This document shows, in pieces, positions 21,818 through 27,025 of a stretch of DNA of 27,025 nucleotides. Source of the DNA: a virus. The stretch is from the IMG/VR virus record IMGVR_UViG_3300025030_000926, positions 1 through 27,025 of that record. One strand, given 5' to 3'. Both the position numbers and the translations under genes were made by a program. How positions within the stretch are numbered: the stretch's first letter is position 1; each line of letters opens with the position of its first letter. Below the pieces are notes generated by a model. The model was not told the DNA's origin, ran no database searches, and saw nothing but the letters and a program-made list of their open reading frames with translations.

Positions 21818-21928
21818 ATGAAAAAGGAAATGATGATGAAGCATTTTAGGAAAGAGACGGGTGTGCCAAAGGGTATGTCAAGAAAGATGGCTAAGATAGA
21901 TAAAGCCGTAAAAAAAAGTGGATTTTAA
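21818..21928 (+). CDS. very small basic peptide, 36 aa
   Basis: Reads MKKEMMMKHFRKETGVPKGM and SRKMAKIDKAVKKSGF, with high Lys/Arg and Met. The ATG follows the second copy of the 10-bp repeat with A-rich spacing (AATACTAAAATG) and the frame stops before the next gene. Such tiny basic proteins occur in phage head modules, but there is no motif to name. Confidence 0.4.
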   Translation: MKKEMMMKHFRKETGVPKGMSRKMAKIDKAVKKSGF

Positions 21929-21963
21929 GGTCGAGTAATTATTAAAACAATCAAAACAAATAT

Positions 21964-22494
21964 ATGGGTATAAGATTTCCTTTAAAGACAGTTCTAGATG
22001 TATTCAACGACGCTCCTGGACATGGAGGTCCAGCTTCAGTATCTGGCGGAGTAGCACATACATTTAATCTTCCACAAGATACAGATAATATTGTTGTTAA
22101 GTTAATAGCGTCTGTTGTTGGTGGAGGGGTAAGTGCAGTTTTGCAAACTACTGATGATGGAGGAACAACTTGGTATGATGTTGCTAGAACGAGTATTGTA
22201 TCAAACGCTGTTTCAGAAAATGCTCAGTGGCTCTCTGCTCCGGTAATAGGGAGTGGTATGAGAACAGGTGTGGTTGTTCCCAGCGTGGTAGCTGCGGGTA
22301 GTGTGGTTAGTTTTGGAAGTATCGCAGGTGCGATTGGCTCGGCCGCCGCATCAACACTTGGACAAAGAGAAGTTTCTGGTCTTCCAATTCTTAGTTCACT
22401 TGGTCGTATATTTTTGCAATATACGGCTGCTGTATCAAGTATTCAATCTGAGCGAGTGCAAGTTAAAGTTAATAGTGAGTCAGGAACAGCCTAA
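21964..22494 (+). CDS. putative head decoration or fibre-type protein, 176 aa
   Basis: Rich in Gly, Ser, Val and Ala with strand-turn spacing: VSGGVAHTFNLPQDTDNIVVKL, VSAVLQTTDDGGTTWYDVART and GLPILSSLGRIFLQYTAAVSS. QTTDDGGTTWYDVA recalls beta-rich surface domains (BNR-like turn motifs). A Gly/Ala/Ser-rich stretch (about residues 118-135) separates two halves and could be a flexible linker. No enzymatic motif. Its start has the A-rich leader ACAAATATATGGG. Expected to be a virion protein by context. Confidence 0.6.
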   Translation: MGIRFPLKTVLDVFNDAPGHGGPASVSGGVAHTFNLPQDTDNIVVKLIASVVGGGVSAVLQTTDDGGTTWYDVARTSIVSNAVSENAQWLSAPVIGSGMRTGVVVPSVVAAGSVVSFGSIAGAIGSAAASTLGQREVSGLPILSSLGRIFLQYTAAVSSIQSERVQVKVNSESGTA

Positions 22495-22805
22495 TGAATA
22501 ACGGCTCAATTATAATGGAAGATGTGCCTAATCCAAAGGAAGTTATTTCCAGAGAGAAAGAAACACAACTTACAGAAGTAATTGATGCATTACAAAACAT
22601 AGCAGGTTCAAGTTATTGGAAAGTTCTTCAACAAAATGTATTTGAAGTGGACTTATTTAAAGCGAAGAGTCGACTCGCTAAGGAGAAGGACACAACAGAG
22701 ATATTCCGATTACAAGGAGAAATTCGCTGGGGAGAAAAATTTAACCTAGAGAAACTCCTAGAAAAGTATCGGAATGAATTATCAGCTATAAGGAAAAATA
22801 TATGA
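22494..22805 (+). CDS. helical hypothetical protein, 103 aa
   Basis: Starts on the last base of the preceding stop (TAATG). Mostly helical: KEVISREKETQLTEVIDALQNI, then KVLQQNVFEVDLFKAKSRLAKEKD, EIFRLQGEIRWGEKFNLEKLLEKYRNEL. The acidic/basic heptads suggest oligomerisation. At this position (between virion proteins and scaffold) a head-completion or chaperone-like role is possible. The family is not recognised. Confidence 0.6.
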   Translation: MNNGSIIMEDVPNPKEVISREKETQLTEVIDALQNIAGSSYWKVLQQNVFEVDLFKAKSRLAKEKDTTEIFRLQGEIRWGEKFNLEKLLEKYRNELSAIRKNI

Positions 22806-23176
22806 ATCCAACTACTGTGAGTTCAAATGTTCAGCCACCGAGGGAGACCGAACGCCGAGGAGGAAAGACAGTTCCTTATACGAGAATGTATCCTTTGATT
22901 AAAGGAGGACAATGCGATTGGTGTGGAACTTTGGATAAAAACCAACCCGCCACTATGCAATATAAACTTTGTCCGCATTTCAGGGATATGGGAAATATTG
23001 AATGTTCTTACTGCGACCCTACTAAAGACCCTAATGAGGTCATTAGGTATTCGGTAATGAAGATTCATGACCACCCTTACGACAAAGATAGCCAAGGGAG
23101 ACCAAAGCTAGTAGTCGTATGCGACTCGTATGACTGTTCAACCAAACACCGAGCACGTTTTGAAATAGCAGGTTAA
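22802..23176 (+). CDS. zinc-binding hypothetical protein, 124 aa
   Basis: Cys38-x2-Cys41 (QCDWCGT), Cys57-x-His59 (LCPHF), Cys68-x2-Cys71 (ECSYCDP) and late Cys107/Cys112 with His residues make two probable zinc sites. The arrangement is like treble-clef or ribbon proteins that bind nucleic acids, although in head modules such proteins can be structural. The start overlaps the previous stop by 4 bases, with an AGGAAAAATATATG leader, one of the few purine-rich start regions. Function not assigned. Confidence 0.6.
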   Translation: MNPTTVSSNVQPPRETERRGGKTVPYTRMYPLIKGGQCDWCGTLDKNQPATMQYKLCPHFRDMGNIECSYCDPTKDPNEVIRYSVMKIHDHPYDKDSQGRPKLVVVCDSYDCSTKHRARFEIAG

Positions 23177-23271
23177 TCTCGCTTATCGCTTAGTCCGCAA
23201 TAAGTTTGATGTATTAAAAGACTAATCTCACTTGGAAGTCGCTGAACCAAGTTGATGTAAAAAGCTGGTTT
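23177..23271 (+). other. 95-base gap before scaffold with a short hairpin
   Basis: No gene with a normal start is visible. ACTTGG at 23230-23235 and CCAAGT at 23247-23252 can pair around an 11-base loop. The scaffold frame stays open upstream (SLNQVDVKSWF before its ATG) back to the TAA at 23215-23217, but has no ATG, GTG or TTG in that stretch, only CTG at 23242. Confidence 0.35.
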
Positions 23272-23739
23272 ATGGTAGAGGAAGATTTAGATTTAGATTT
23301 AGAAGACGAAAACATTACTAGAGAAAAAGATAGGAATAAAAAACTCGCTGATAAGGTTAAAATAGCTTCTGAAGAGCGAGATGCTCTAGCTAAAGCCAAA
23401 GAAGAAGAGGTTAAGGCTAGAACTAATGCAGAGAAGGAGAGAGATTTCTTTAAAAACTTCAATCAAGTTGCTATAAAGTATCACGGTGCAAATGAATACC
23501 AGGATAAAATCTGGGAAAAGGTGCAAGGAGGATATGATATAGAAGACGCTATGATTTCAATTTTAGCTAAGGAGGGTAAGTATAATCCCACCCAACCTAA
23601 AGTAGAAGAAAAAGCAGCAGGAGGTTCTGCCGCCACTGCCATAAAAGGCAATGATGACAAAACACCGGAAAAAATGTCGCAAGACGAAAGACGAGCCGCA
23701 TTACTTGATTATGAAAACAAAGGAGAACTCACACTTTAA
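23272..23739 (+). CDS. probable capsid scaffold protein
   Basis: 155 residues directly before the capsid gene, the usual scaffold location. The acidic start has a DLDLDLEDEN repeat. About residues 15-62 form a long charged coiled coil (EERDALAKAKEEEVKARTNAEKERDFF). The centre (KYHGANEYQDKIWEKVQGGYDIEDAM) is helical, then a Gly/Ala/Lys linker leads to an end with SQDERRAALLDYENKGEL. Scaffolds are commonly acidic, helical and flexible, and help assemble capsid protein before being removed. No diagnostic motif exists, so the call is by shape and position. Confidence 0.65.
   Translation: MVEEDLDLDLEDENITREKDRNKKLADKVKIASEERDALAKAKEEEVKARTNAEKERDFFKNFNQVAIKYHGANEYQDKIWEKVQGGYDIEDAMISILAKEGKYNPTQPKVEEKAAGGSAATAIKGNDDKTPEKMSQDERRAALLDYENKGELTL
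23284..23301 (+). repeat. GATTTA triplicate repeat in scaffold coding region
   Basis: GATTTA occurs three times in tandem and encodes DLDLDL near the scaffold N-terminus. Perfect hexamer copies suggest slippage or replication-driven expansion rather than selection for the exact codons. Confidence 0.7.
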
Positions 23740-23750
23740 ATTTATCAGGG

Positions 23751-23768
23751 ATTCCGTAAAGTCGGAAT
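23751..23768 (+). promoter_or_regulatory. hairpin in the capsid gene leader
   Basis: ATTCCG, loop TAAAGT, CGGAAT forms a perfect 6-bp stem ending four bases before the capsid ATG (a G-U pair could extend it). It covers the place of a ribosome-binding site, so it could restrain or stabilise capsid translation. Confidence 0.4.
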
Positions 23769-23772
23769 TATA

Positions 23773-24861
23773 ATGCCAGTAACAGTTAGAGGGTCAGGGT
23801 GGGGTGGGGCAAACACAGATGTTTCGCAACTCCTTCGTTCTTACATTAATGGGAAAATTGATGTATTGGAACCTGACCTTAAATATGCCCAGTTGGGTAT
23901 GAGACGAGATGTCCCTCAAGGATATGACCGTATCTTATTCCCTCAAACTAACCAGTTGCCTGTCAGAATCAACATTCGTGGTTCTACCCTTGGTGGAACT
24001 ATGTATGATTCTGTATTAGGTGGTTCGGTTTGGGGAGCAGGAGCGTCTATTCAAGGCGGACAGGCATCAGATGCCAGAGGATACCCAGTATCTTCTACAC
24101 AAGGTGTCGCAGGAATAGTGGAAGGAACAAACCCAACATCCATTACTTGGGGTGCAGCTGCTTATGTAGCAGGCCCAGCTCAGTATGGTATTCTAGTCCA
24201 GATTAGCGACCTGTTGGTTAGAAACTCAGCAATTGAAACGATTGATGATGCTTCTATGCAAGTTCGCAACGCATTGGCAAGGTTGGTAGATGGAGTTCTG
24301 CAAACTATCGCTAACGCTGGGACAAATGGAGTTATCTATGCAGGTGGAAAAACTGCTAGAGCCGATTTGGCCGCAGGTGATACTGCTGCCCAGTCAGACC
24401 TTATAAGAGGAGTAACCTACCTACGAGCTTCAAATGCCGCAGGTTTAAATCCTTTTGAAGGGTCTTACTATGTCGGAGTCATTCACCCTAATACAATGGG
24501 GGATTTGATGAGCAACACAGCTTCCGGCTCTTGGGTAGATATGGCTAGATACTCGTCTGTGGAAGATATAAAGAAAGGAACTGTTGGAACATTCCGAGGG
24601 ATTCGTTTCTTGGAATATCCTTATCAGAACTACTTTAACTCCACAGTTGATGTCTTACCGGTTACCCTTCTAGGGGAAAGGTCATTTGGTTGGGGATATT
24701 TCCAGCAACCACAGGCTATTCTGACGACTACCGCAGATTCAAATAACCCACTTAATCTTTACAAGTCAATCGCTGGTAAAGTAACTTTGGGGGCTACGAG
24801 ATTTGAAGATGCAGTCGGATACATCAGAATAATCCGTTATGAAGCCGCATTTACAGGATAA
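23773..24861 (+). CDS. major capsid protein, N4-gp56 family
   Basis: 362 residues. The protein has the usual layout of N4-gp56 capsid proteins: an N-terminal helical arm (DVSQLLRSYINGKIDVLEPDLKYAQ, about 16-40), long Gly/Ser/Ala-rich strands, then QISDLLVRNSAIETIDDAS and ARLVDGVLQTIANAG, and the conserved end region YYVGVIHPNTMGDLM, then KKGTVGTFRGIRFLEYPYQ. It forms the HK97-like shell. Base composition is less A-rich and codon use more even than neighbours, as expected for highly expressed protein. It follows the scaffold after 33 bases with a hairpin. A strong inverted repeat follows its stop. Confidence 0.88.
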   Translation: MPVTVRGSGWGGANTDVSQLLRSYINGKIDVLEPDLKYAQLGMRRDVPQGYDRILFPQTNQLPVRINIRGSTLGGTMYDSVLGGSVWGAGASIQGGQASDARGYPVSSTQGVAGIVEGTNPTSITWGAAAYVAGPAQYGILVQISDLLVRNSAIETIDDASMQVRNALARLVDGVLQTIANAGTNGVIYAGGKTARADLAAGDTAAQSDLIRGVTYLRASNAAGLNPFEGSYYVGVIHPNTMGDLMSNTASGSWVDMARYSSVEDIKKGTVGTFRGIRFLEYPYQNYFNSTVDVLPVTLLGERSFGWGYFQQPQAILTTTADSNNPLNLYKSIAGKVTLGATRFEDAVGYIRIIRYEAAFTG

Positions 24862-24871
24862 CGCTTTGTCT

Positions 24872-24896
24872 TTGCCCACCAATAAAAGGTGGGCAA
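24872..24896 (+). terminator. hairpin after the capsid gene, possible terminator
   Basis: TTGCCCACC, loop AATAAAA, GGTGGGCAA gives a perfect 9-bp, GC-rich stem 10 bases after the capsid stop. There is no T-run after it, so it is not a classic intrinsic terminator; it may stop transcription partly or protect the capsid message end. Confidence 0.5.
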
Positions 24897-24898
24897 GA

Positions 24899-24917
24899 TA
24901 CAGGGTATTAACCTGTA
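24899..24917 (+). promoter_or_regulatory. second small hairpin before the HNH gene
   Basis: TACAGG and CCTGTA (24899-24904 and 24912-24917) pair around a 7-base loop, immediately before the HNH start and just after the capsid hairpin. It would reduce HNH translation if folded. Confidence 0.3.
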
Positions 24918-24920
24918 ATT

Positions 24921-25280
24921 ATGAAAGAATCAAGATATAAAAGATTTTATAGAAAGCATAAAGAAAAGAGAAAAAAAGCTCAATTAGACTACACAAAGAA
25001 AACGAAAGGTGAAAGTCAAAAAGCCTATAATCTTAAATTTAAAAATGCCGTTTATGAAATTTTAGGTAAAAAATGTGTTAAATGTAGGTATAGTGATATA
25101 AGGGCTTTACAAGTTGACCATATAAATGGTGGTGGAACTAAGGAACGAAAGACCATTAAAGGTAATTATTATAGTTATATCTTGAAAGAGATAGCAAATA
25201 ATCCAAACAAGTATCAAATTTTATGTGCAAATTGCAACTGGGTTAAGAAATATGAAAACAAAGAAGATTATATAAAATAA
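24921..25280 (+). CDS. HNH endonuclease, probably a homing type
   Basis: 119 residues. Very basic N-terminal half (RYKRFYRKHKEKRKKAQ), zinc pair CVKC (52-55), catalytic region LQVDHINGGG (63-72) and ILCANCNWVKK (100-110) with the second Cys pair (102, 105) and Asn106: a compact HNH fold. It sits between capsid and adaptor genes, where genes for structure normally follow on, and is more AT- and Lys-rich than both, which suggests insertion. No group I intron core is apparent. Flanking genes appear intact, so it is probably a free-standing mobile nuclease. Confidence 0.85.
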   Translation: MKESRYKRFYRKHKEKRKKAQLDYTKKTKGESQKAYNLKFKNAVYEILGKKCVKCRYSDIRALQVDHINGGGTKERKTIKGNYYSYILKEIANNPNKYQILCANCNWVKKYENKEDYIK

Positions 25281-25282
25281 TT

Positions 25283-25972
25283 ATGGCAACTTTAGAGAAT
25301 GTAGGGTCATTCGCGAGAGCGCAAGCTCAAACCGACAGTAATGGATTAACTGATACTAATCTTATTATCTTCGCTAATGAAGGGTTATTGGACTTCCATA
25401 GGCAACTTATTAGTCATGGAGTGGATGCTTCCCAACTTCAAGAAGCATACCGAGACGGCACAATAAACATTGGAACTTATCTTTATCCAACAGATATGTT
25501 TTTCTTGAAAGCGATTGAACTAAATTATGAAGATACCGATGCTAATAATTACATTACAGCCACTCAATTAGATGTGTCTAACCTATCGGGAGGAAACTCT
25601 TTTTCTTGGCTAAGGCTTAATCAAAATAAAAATACGCCAATGTTTGATGATAGAGGAGACTGGTATGAGATATTTCCTACCCCTGTCTCTGGCGATAATG
25701 TAACCAGTTTAATTCGTATATTTTATTTCCTAAGACCAACTGAATATACCGCTACCTCAGACACGATTTCTTATCCAATGTCGTTAGATTACCGAGCTTT
25801 AGGTTGGCGTGTTGCCTCCTCTTACTATTACTCTTTAAATAAAATGGAGGAAGGAAAAATGTTTAACGATAAATACGAAGAAAGAGTCAATCAACTTATT
25901 AAAACCCTTAGTCGGGGGATTCAGTCGCCTATGGTCGCGACAACAATACAAGATAACGGTTGGTCATATTAA
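25283..25972 (+). CDS. head-tail adaptor / neck protein
   Basis: 229 residues. After ATG (context AATAATTATGG) ENVGSFARAQAQTDSNGLTDTNLIIFANEGLLDFHRQL is helical, PTDMFFLKAIELNYEDTDANNYI is a beta region, and the C-terminal helical pair DYRALGWRVASSYYYSLNKM, then NDKYEERVNQLIKTLSR, follows the usual layout of adaptor proteins encoded just after capsid genes. They attach to the portal ring and seat tail components. The assignment is from position and helix-beta-helix layout, not a motif with a known residue code. The capsid-adaptor order is interrupted only by the HNH gene. Confidence 0.65.
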   Translation: MATLENVGSFARAQAQTDSNGLTDTNLIIFANEGLLDFHRQLISHGVDASQLQEAYRDGTINIGTYLYPTDMFFLKAIELNYEDTDANNYITATQLDVSNLSGGNSFSWLRLNQNKNTPMFDDRGDWYEIFPTPVSGDNVTSLIRIFYFLRPTEYTATSDTISYPMSLDYRALGWRVASSYYYSLNKMEEGKMFNDKYEERVNQLIKTLSRGIQSPMVATTIQDNGWSY

Positions 25973-25976
25973 ATTT

Positions 25977-26246
25977 ATGCCTTATGTTAATGTAGCAAAA
26001 CCAACAGGAGCAAGTTACATAAAGGTAAATTCCTATGTGGATACTTATGATGATAGTGATGTCGCTTACGATAGTTCTTCTTTTTATGAGGGATACAATC
26101 CAAGTGCTTACACAAATATCGCCAAACCTGTAGGTGGGTTAAGAATTTTCCCCGGTATGATAACTGGATTGATGATTCCTTTAACTTATTCAAGGTCGTA
26201 TGATGCAAGTCCGTGGTTTAAAATACCAAAACCCTTAGTAACTTAA
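25977..26246 (+). CDS. KP-repeat structural protein, 89 aa
   Basis: Three imperfect repeats: YVNVAKPTG, YTNIAKPVG and WFKIPKPLV, with intervening Tyr/Asp/Ser-rich strands (VDTYDDSDVAYDSSSFYEGYNP). Aromatic-x-Asn/Lys-Ile-x-Lys-Pro units of this type recur in small virion proteins near adaptors and tail genes. No signal peptide or cysteine is present. The gene lies 4 bases after the adaptor stop. Function unknown; likely virion. Confidence 0.6.
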   Translation: MPYVNVAKPTGASYIKVNSYVDTYDDSDVAYDSSSFYEGYNPSAYTNIAKPVGGLRIFPGMITGLMIPLTYSRSYDASPWFKIPKPLVT

Positions 26247-26255
26247 AATATATTT

Positions 26256-27025
26256 ATGCCATATAATTTCATTGACGGCTATGGGAGTGTATTAACAGCA
26301 GATTCCAGCGTTGTTGGAAGTGCTATACGCCCAATAGTTCATATTGGGTCTGTTCTTTCTGTTTTACCTGTTTTCTTTAGTGGTTCGCCTTCTATTTCTG
26401 GACAAGTAGGGGCTTCTATAATCGGAGCGGTAAATGTAAATCCAAGTTCAGTTTATGTATTAAATCCTGTATCCGTGCTAGCCGTAAATCCAAATCCCGC
26501 TTCGGTTCAAGTTTTAAATCCTGTGTCCGTATTAGCAGTTACCCAAGGCACTCCCGAATGGATTGTTAAAAGTTCAATCGCAGGAGGTATATTCCCAATA
26601 TCAGGTTCAGTGGCGGCAGAAATCATTAATACCAACCTAAATATAAGTGGCTCGGTTGCTTCCTTTCATATGGGTAATGCTTCAGTCATTGCTATTATTC
26701 AAGGCTCGGTCGCGACTGTGGGGACGGCAGCTGCTAATCAGTCAGTTTCGGGACAAGTGGGGGCATCAATCATCGGCACTGTGCCAGTAATTCAATCGGG
26801 AACAGTCATATCTTCTGTTTCAGGAGCGATTGCACCCACAGGAACAGTTACTTCAGTTGCTACTCAAGCCTCAACCTTAAATCTTTTAGCATCAAATTCA
26901 GGTCGTAGAGGAGCGACAATAATGAATACAGCTGGAACTTCAGTTTTAGTTAAATTAGGTCTGATGGCAGGAGTAACTGACCATACAGTTGTTATGCAAG
27001 ACACCGATTACTATGAAGTTCCCTT
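26256..27025 (+). CDS. repetitive beta-rich structural protein, cut by the window end
   Basis: The frame opens at ATG 26256 (context TATTTATGCC) and stays open to the right edge, giving at least 256 residues. It is rich in Ser, Val, Gly and Ala, with repeats ISGQVGASIIG (47-57) and VSGQVGASIIG (164-174), and twice LNPVSVLAV (69-77, 87-95). The last part has SNSGRRGATIMNTAGTSVLVKLG and YYEVP, a pattern seen in beta-structured virion modules. It is probably a tail, fibre or head-surface component. No receptor-binding or enzyme motif is visible in this part, and the end is missing. Confidence 0.65.
   Translation, partial: MPYNFIDGYGSVLTADSSVVGSAIRPIVHIGSVLSVLPVFFSGSPSISGQVGASIIGAVNVNPSSVYVLNPVSVLAVNPNPASVQVLNPVSVLAVTQGTPEWIVKSSIAGGIFPISGSVAAEIINTNLNISGSVASFHMGNASVIAIIQGSVATVGTAAANQSVSGQVGASIIGTVPVIQSGTVISSVSGAIAPTGTVTSVATQASTLNLLASNSGRRGATIMNTAGTSVLVKLGLMAGVTDHTVVMQDTDYYEVP
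26394..26777 (+). repeat. spaced repeat encoding SGQVGASIIG
   Basis: Copies at 26394-26426 and 26745-26777 encode the same ten residues (SGQVGASIIG) after a variable Ile/Val, about 350 bases apart, with silent differences. They frame the central Ser/Val-rich part of the protein. Confidence 0.75.
26460..26540 (+). repeat. internal direct repeat encoding LNPVSVLAV
   Basis: 26460-26486 and 26514-26540 encode the same nine residues with several silent differences. The codon differences argue that the protein repeat is kept by selection rather than by a recent duplication. Confidence 0.8.

Noticed and set aside
22301-22501. 66-codon + strand frame inside the beta-rich virion gene
   Set aside because: Overlaps fully with a better frame whose Gly/Ser/Val pattern is protein-like.
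24872-24920. Group I intron around the HNH gene
   Set aside because: Capsid and adaptor frames are both complete and the gap has only small stems, with no intron core visible.
1-27025. CRISPR arrays, tRNA or rRNA genes
   Set aside because: No regularly spaced 25-40 base repeats and no cloverleaf-like gene were seen in the short intergenic gaps.

Overview
This window is part of a tailed double-stranded DNA phage genome (Caudoviricetes). The head and packaging set is unambiguous: a terminase pair, a portal, a scaffold-like protein, an N4-gp56-type major capsid protein and a head-tail adaptor. Every supportable gene lies on the + strand, genes overlap by a few bases or are separated by very short gaps, and base composition is AT-rich. 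Almost no start codon has a clear AGGAGG-type Shine-Dalgarno site; most sit behind short A/T-rich leaders such as AATTATG or TTTATG. This resembles Bacteroidota-type or other SD-poor hosts, but the host cannot be fixed from this window. The sequence is not close to any phage I recognise by name and is probably metagenomic.

Layout. (1) 1-3600: DNA-metabolism and small-gene region, with an OB-fold (SSB-like) protein, a winged-helix-like protein, an HNH nuclease, a RusA-type Holliday junction resolvase and a run of very small genes (35-54 codons), several too short for a normal ORF cutoff. (2) 3643-15242: about 11.6 kb of almost uninterrupted sugar and glycan genes. It holds glycosyltransferases of families GT6, GT2 (two), GT11 or GT11-like (two) and GT17, DUF5672 and DUF3431 glycosyltransferase-like proteins, an FkbM methyltransferase, three SDR sugar-nucleotide enzymes, a small HAD phosphatase, a TagD-like cytidylyltransferase, and a DegT-fold enzyme whose PLP lysine is replaced by histidine (the signature of sugar 3-dehydratases). 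A NUMOD3/HNH homing endonuclease interrupts it. (3) 15259-17211: a phage GroES/GroEL pair and a strongly basic peptide. (4) 17219-27025: small and large terminase, portal, several small virion-like proteins, scaffold, major capsid protein, a second homing-type HNH gene, adaptor, a KP-repeat protein and the start of a repetitive beta-rich structural protein cut off by the window end.

How the genes may work together. The sugar block looks able to make an activated deoxysugar and then build or modify a branched glycan, either on virion proteins or on the host surface. The chaperonin pair lies between the sugar block and the packaging genes and probably serves folding of phage proteins. The most notable points are the size and family diversity of the glycan block, the His-type 3-dehydratase without the usual Fe-S cysteines, a GT6 enzyme that keeps its DxD motif, and a phage GroEL that has lost the ATPase aspartate of the GDGTT motif next to a GroES with a shortened mobile-loop region.
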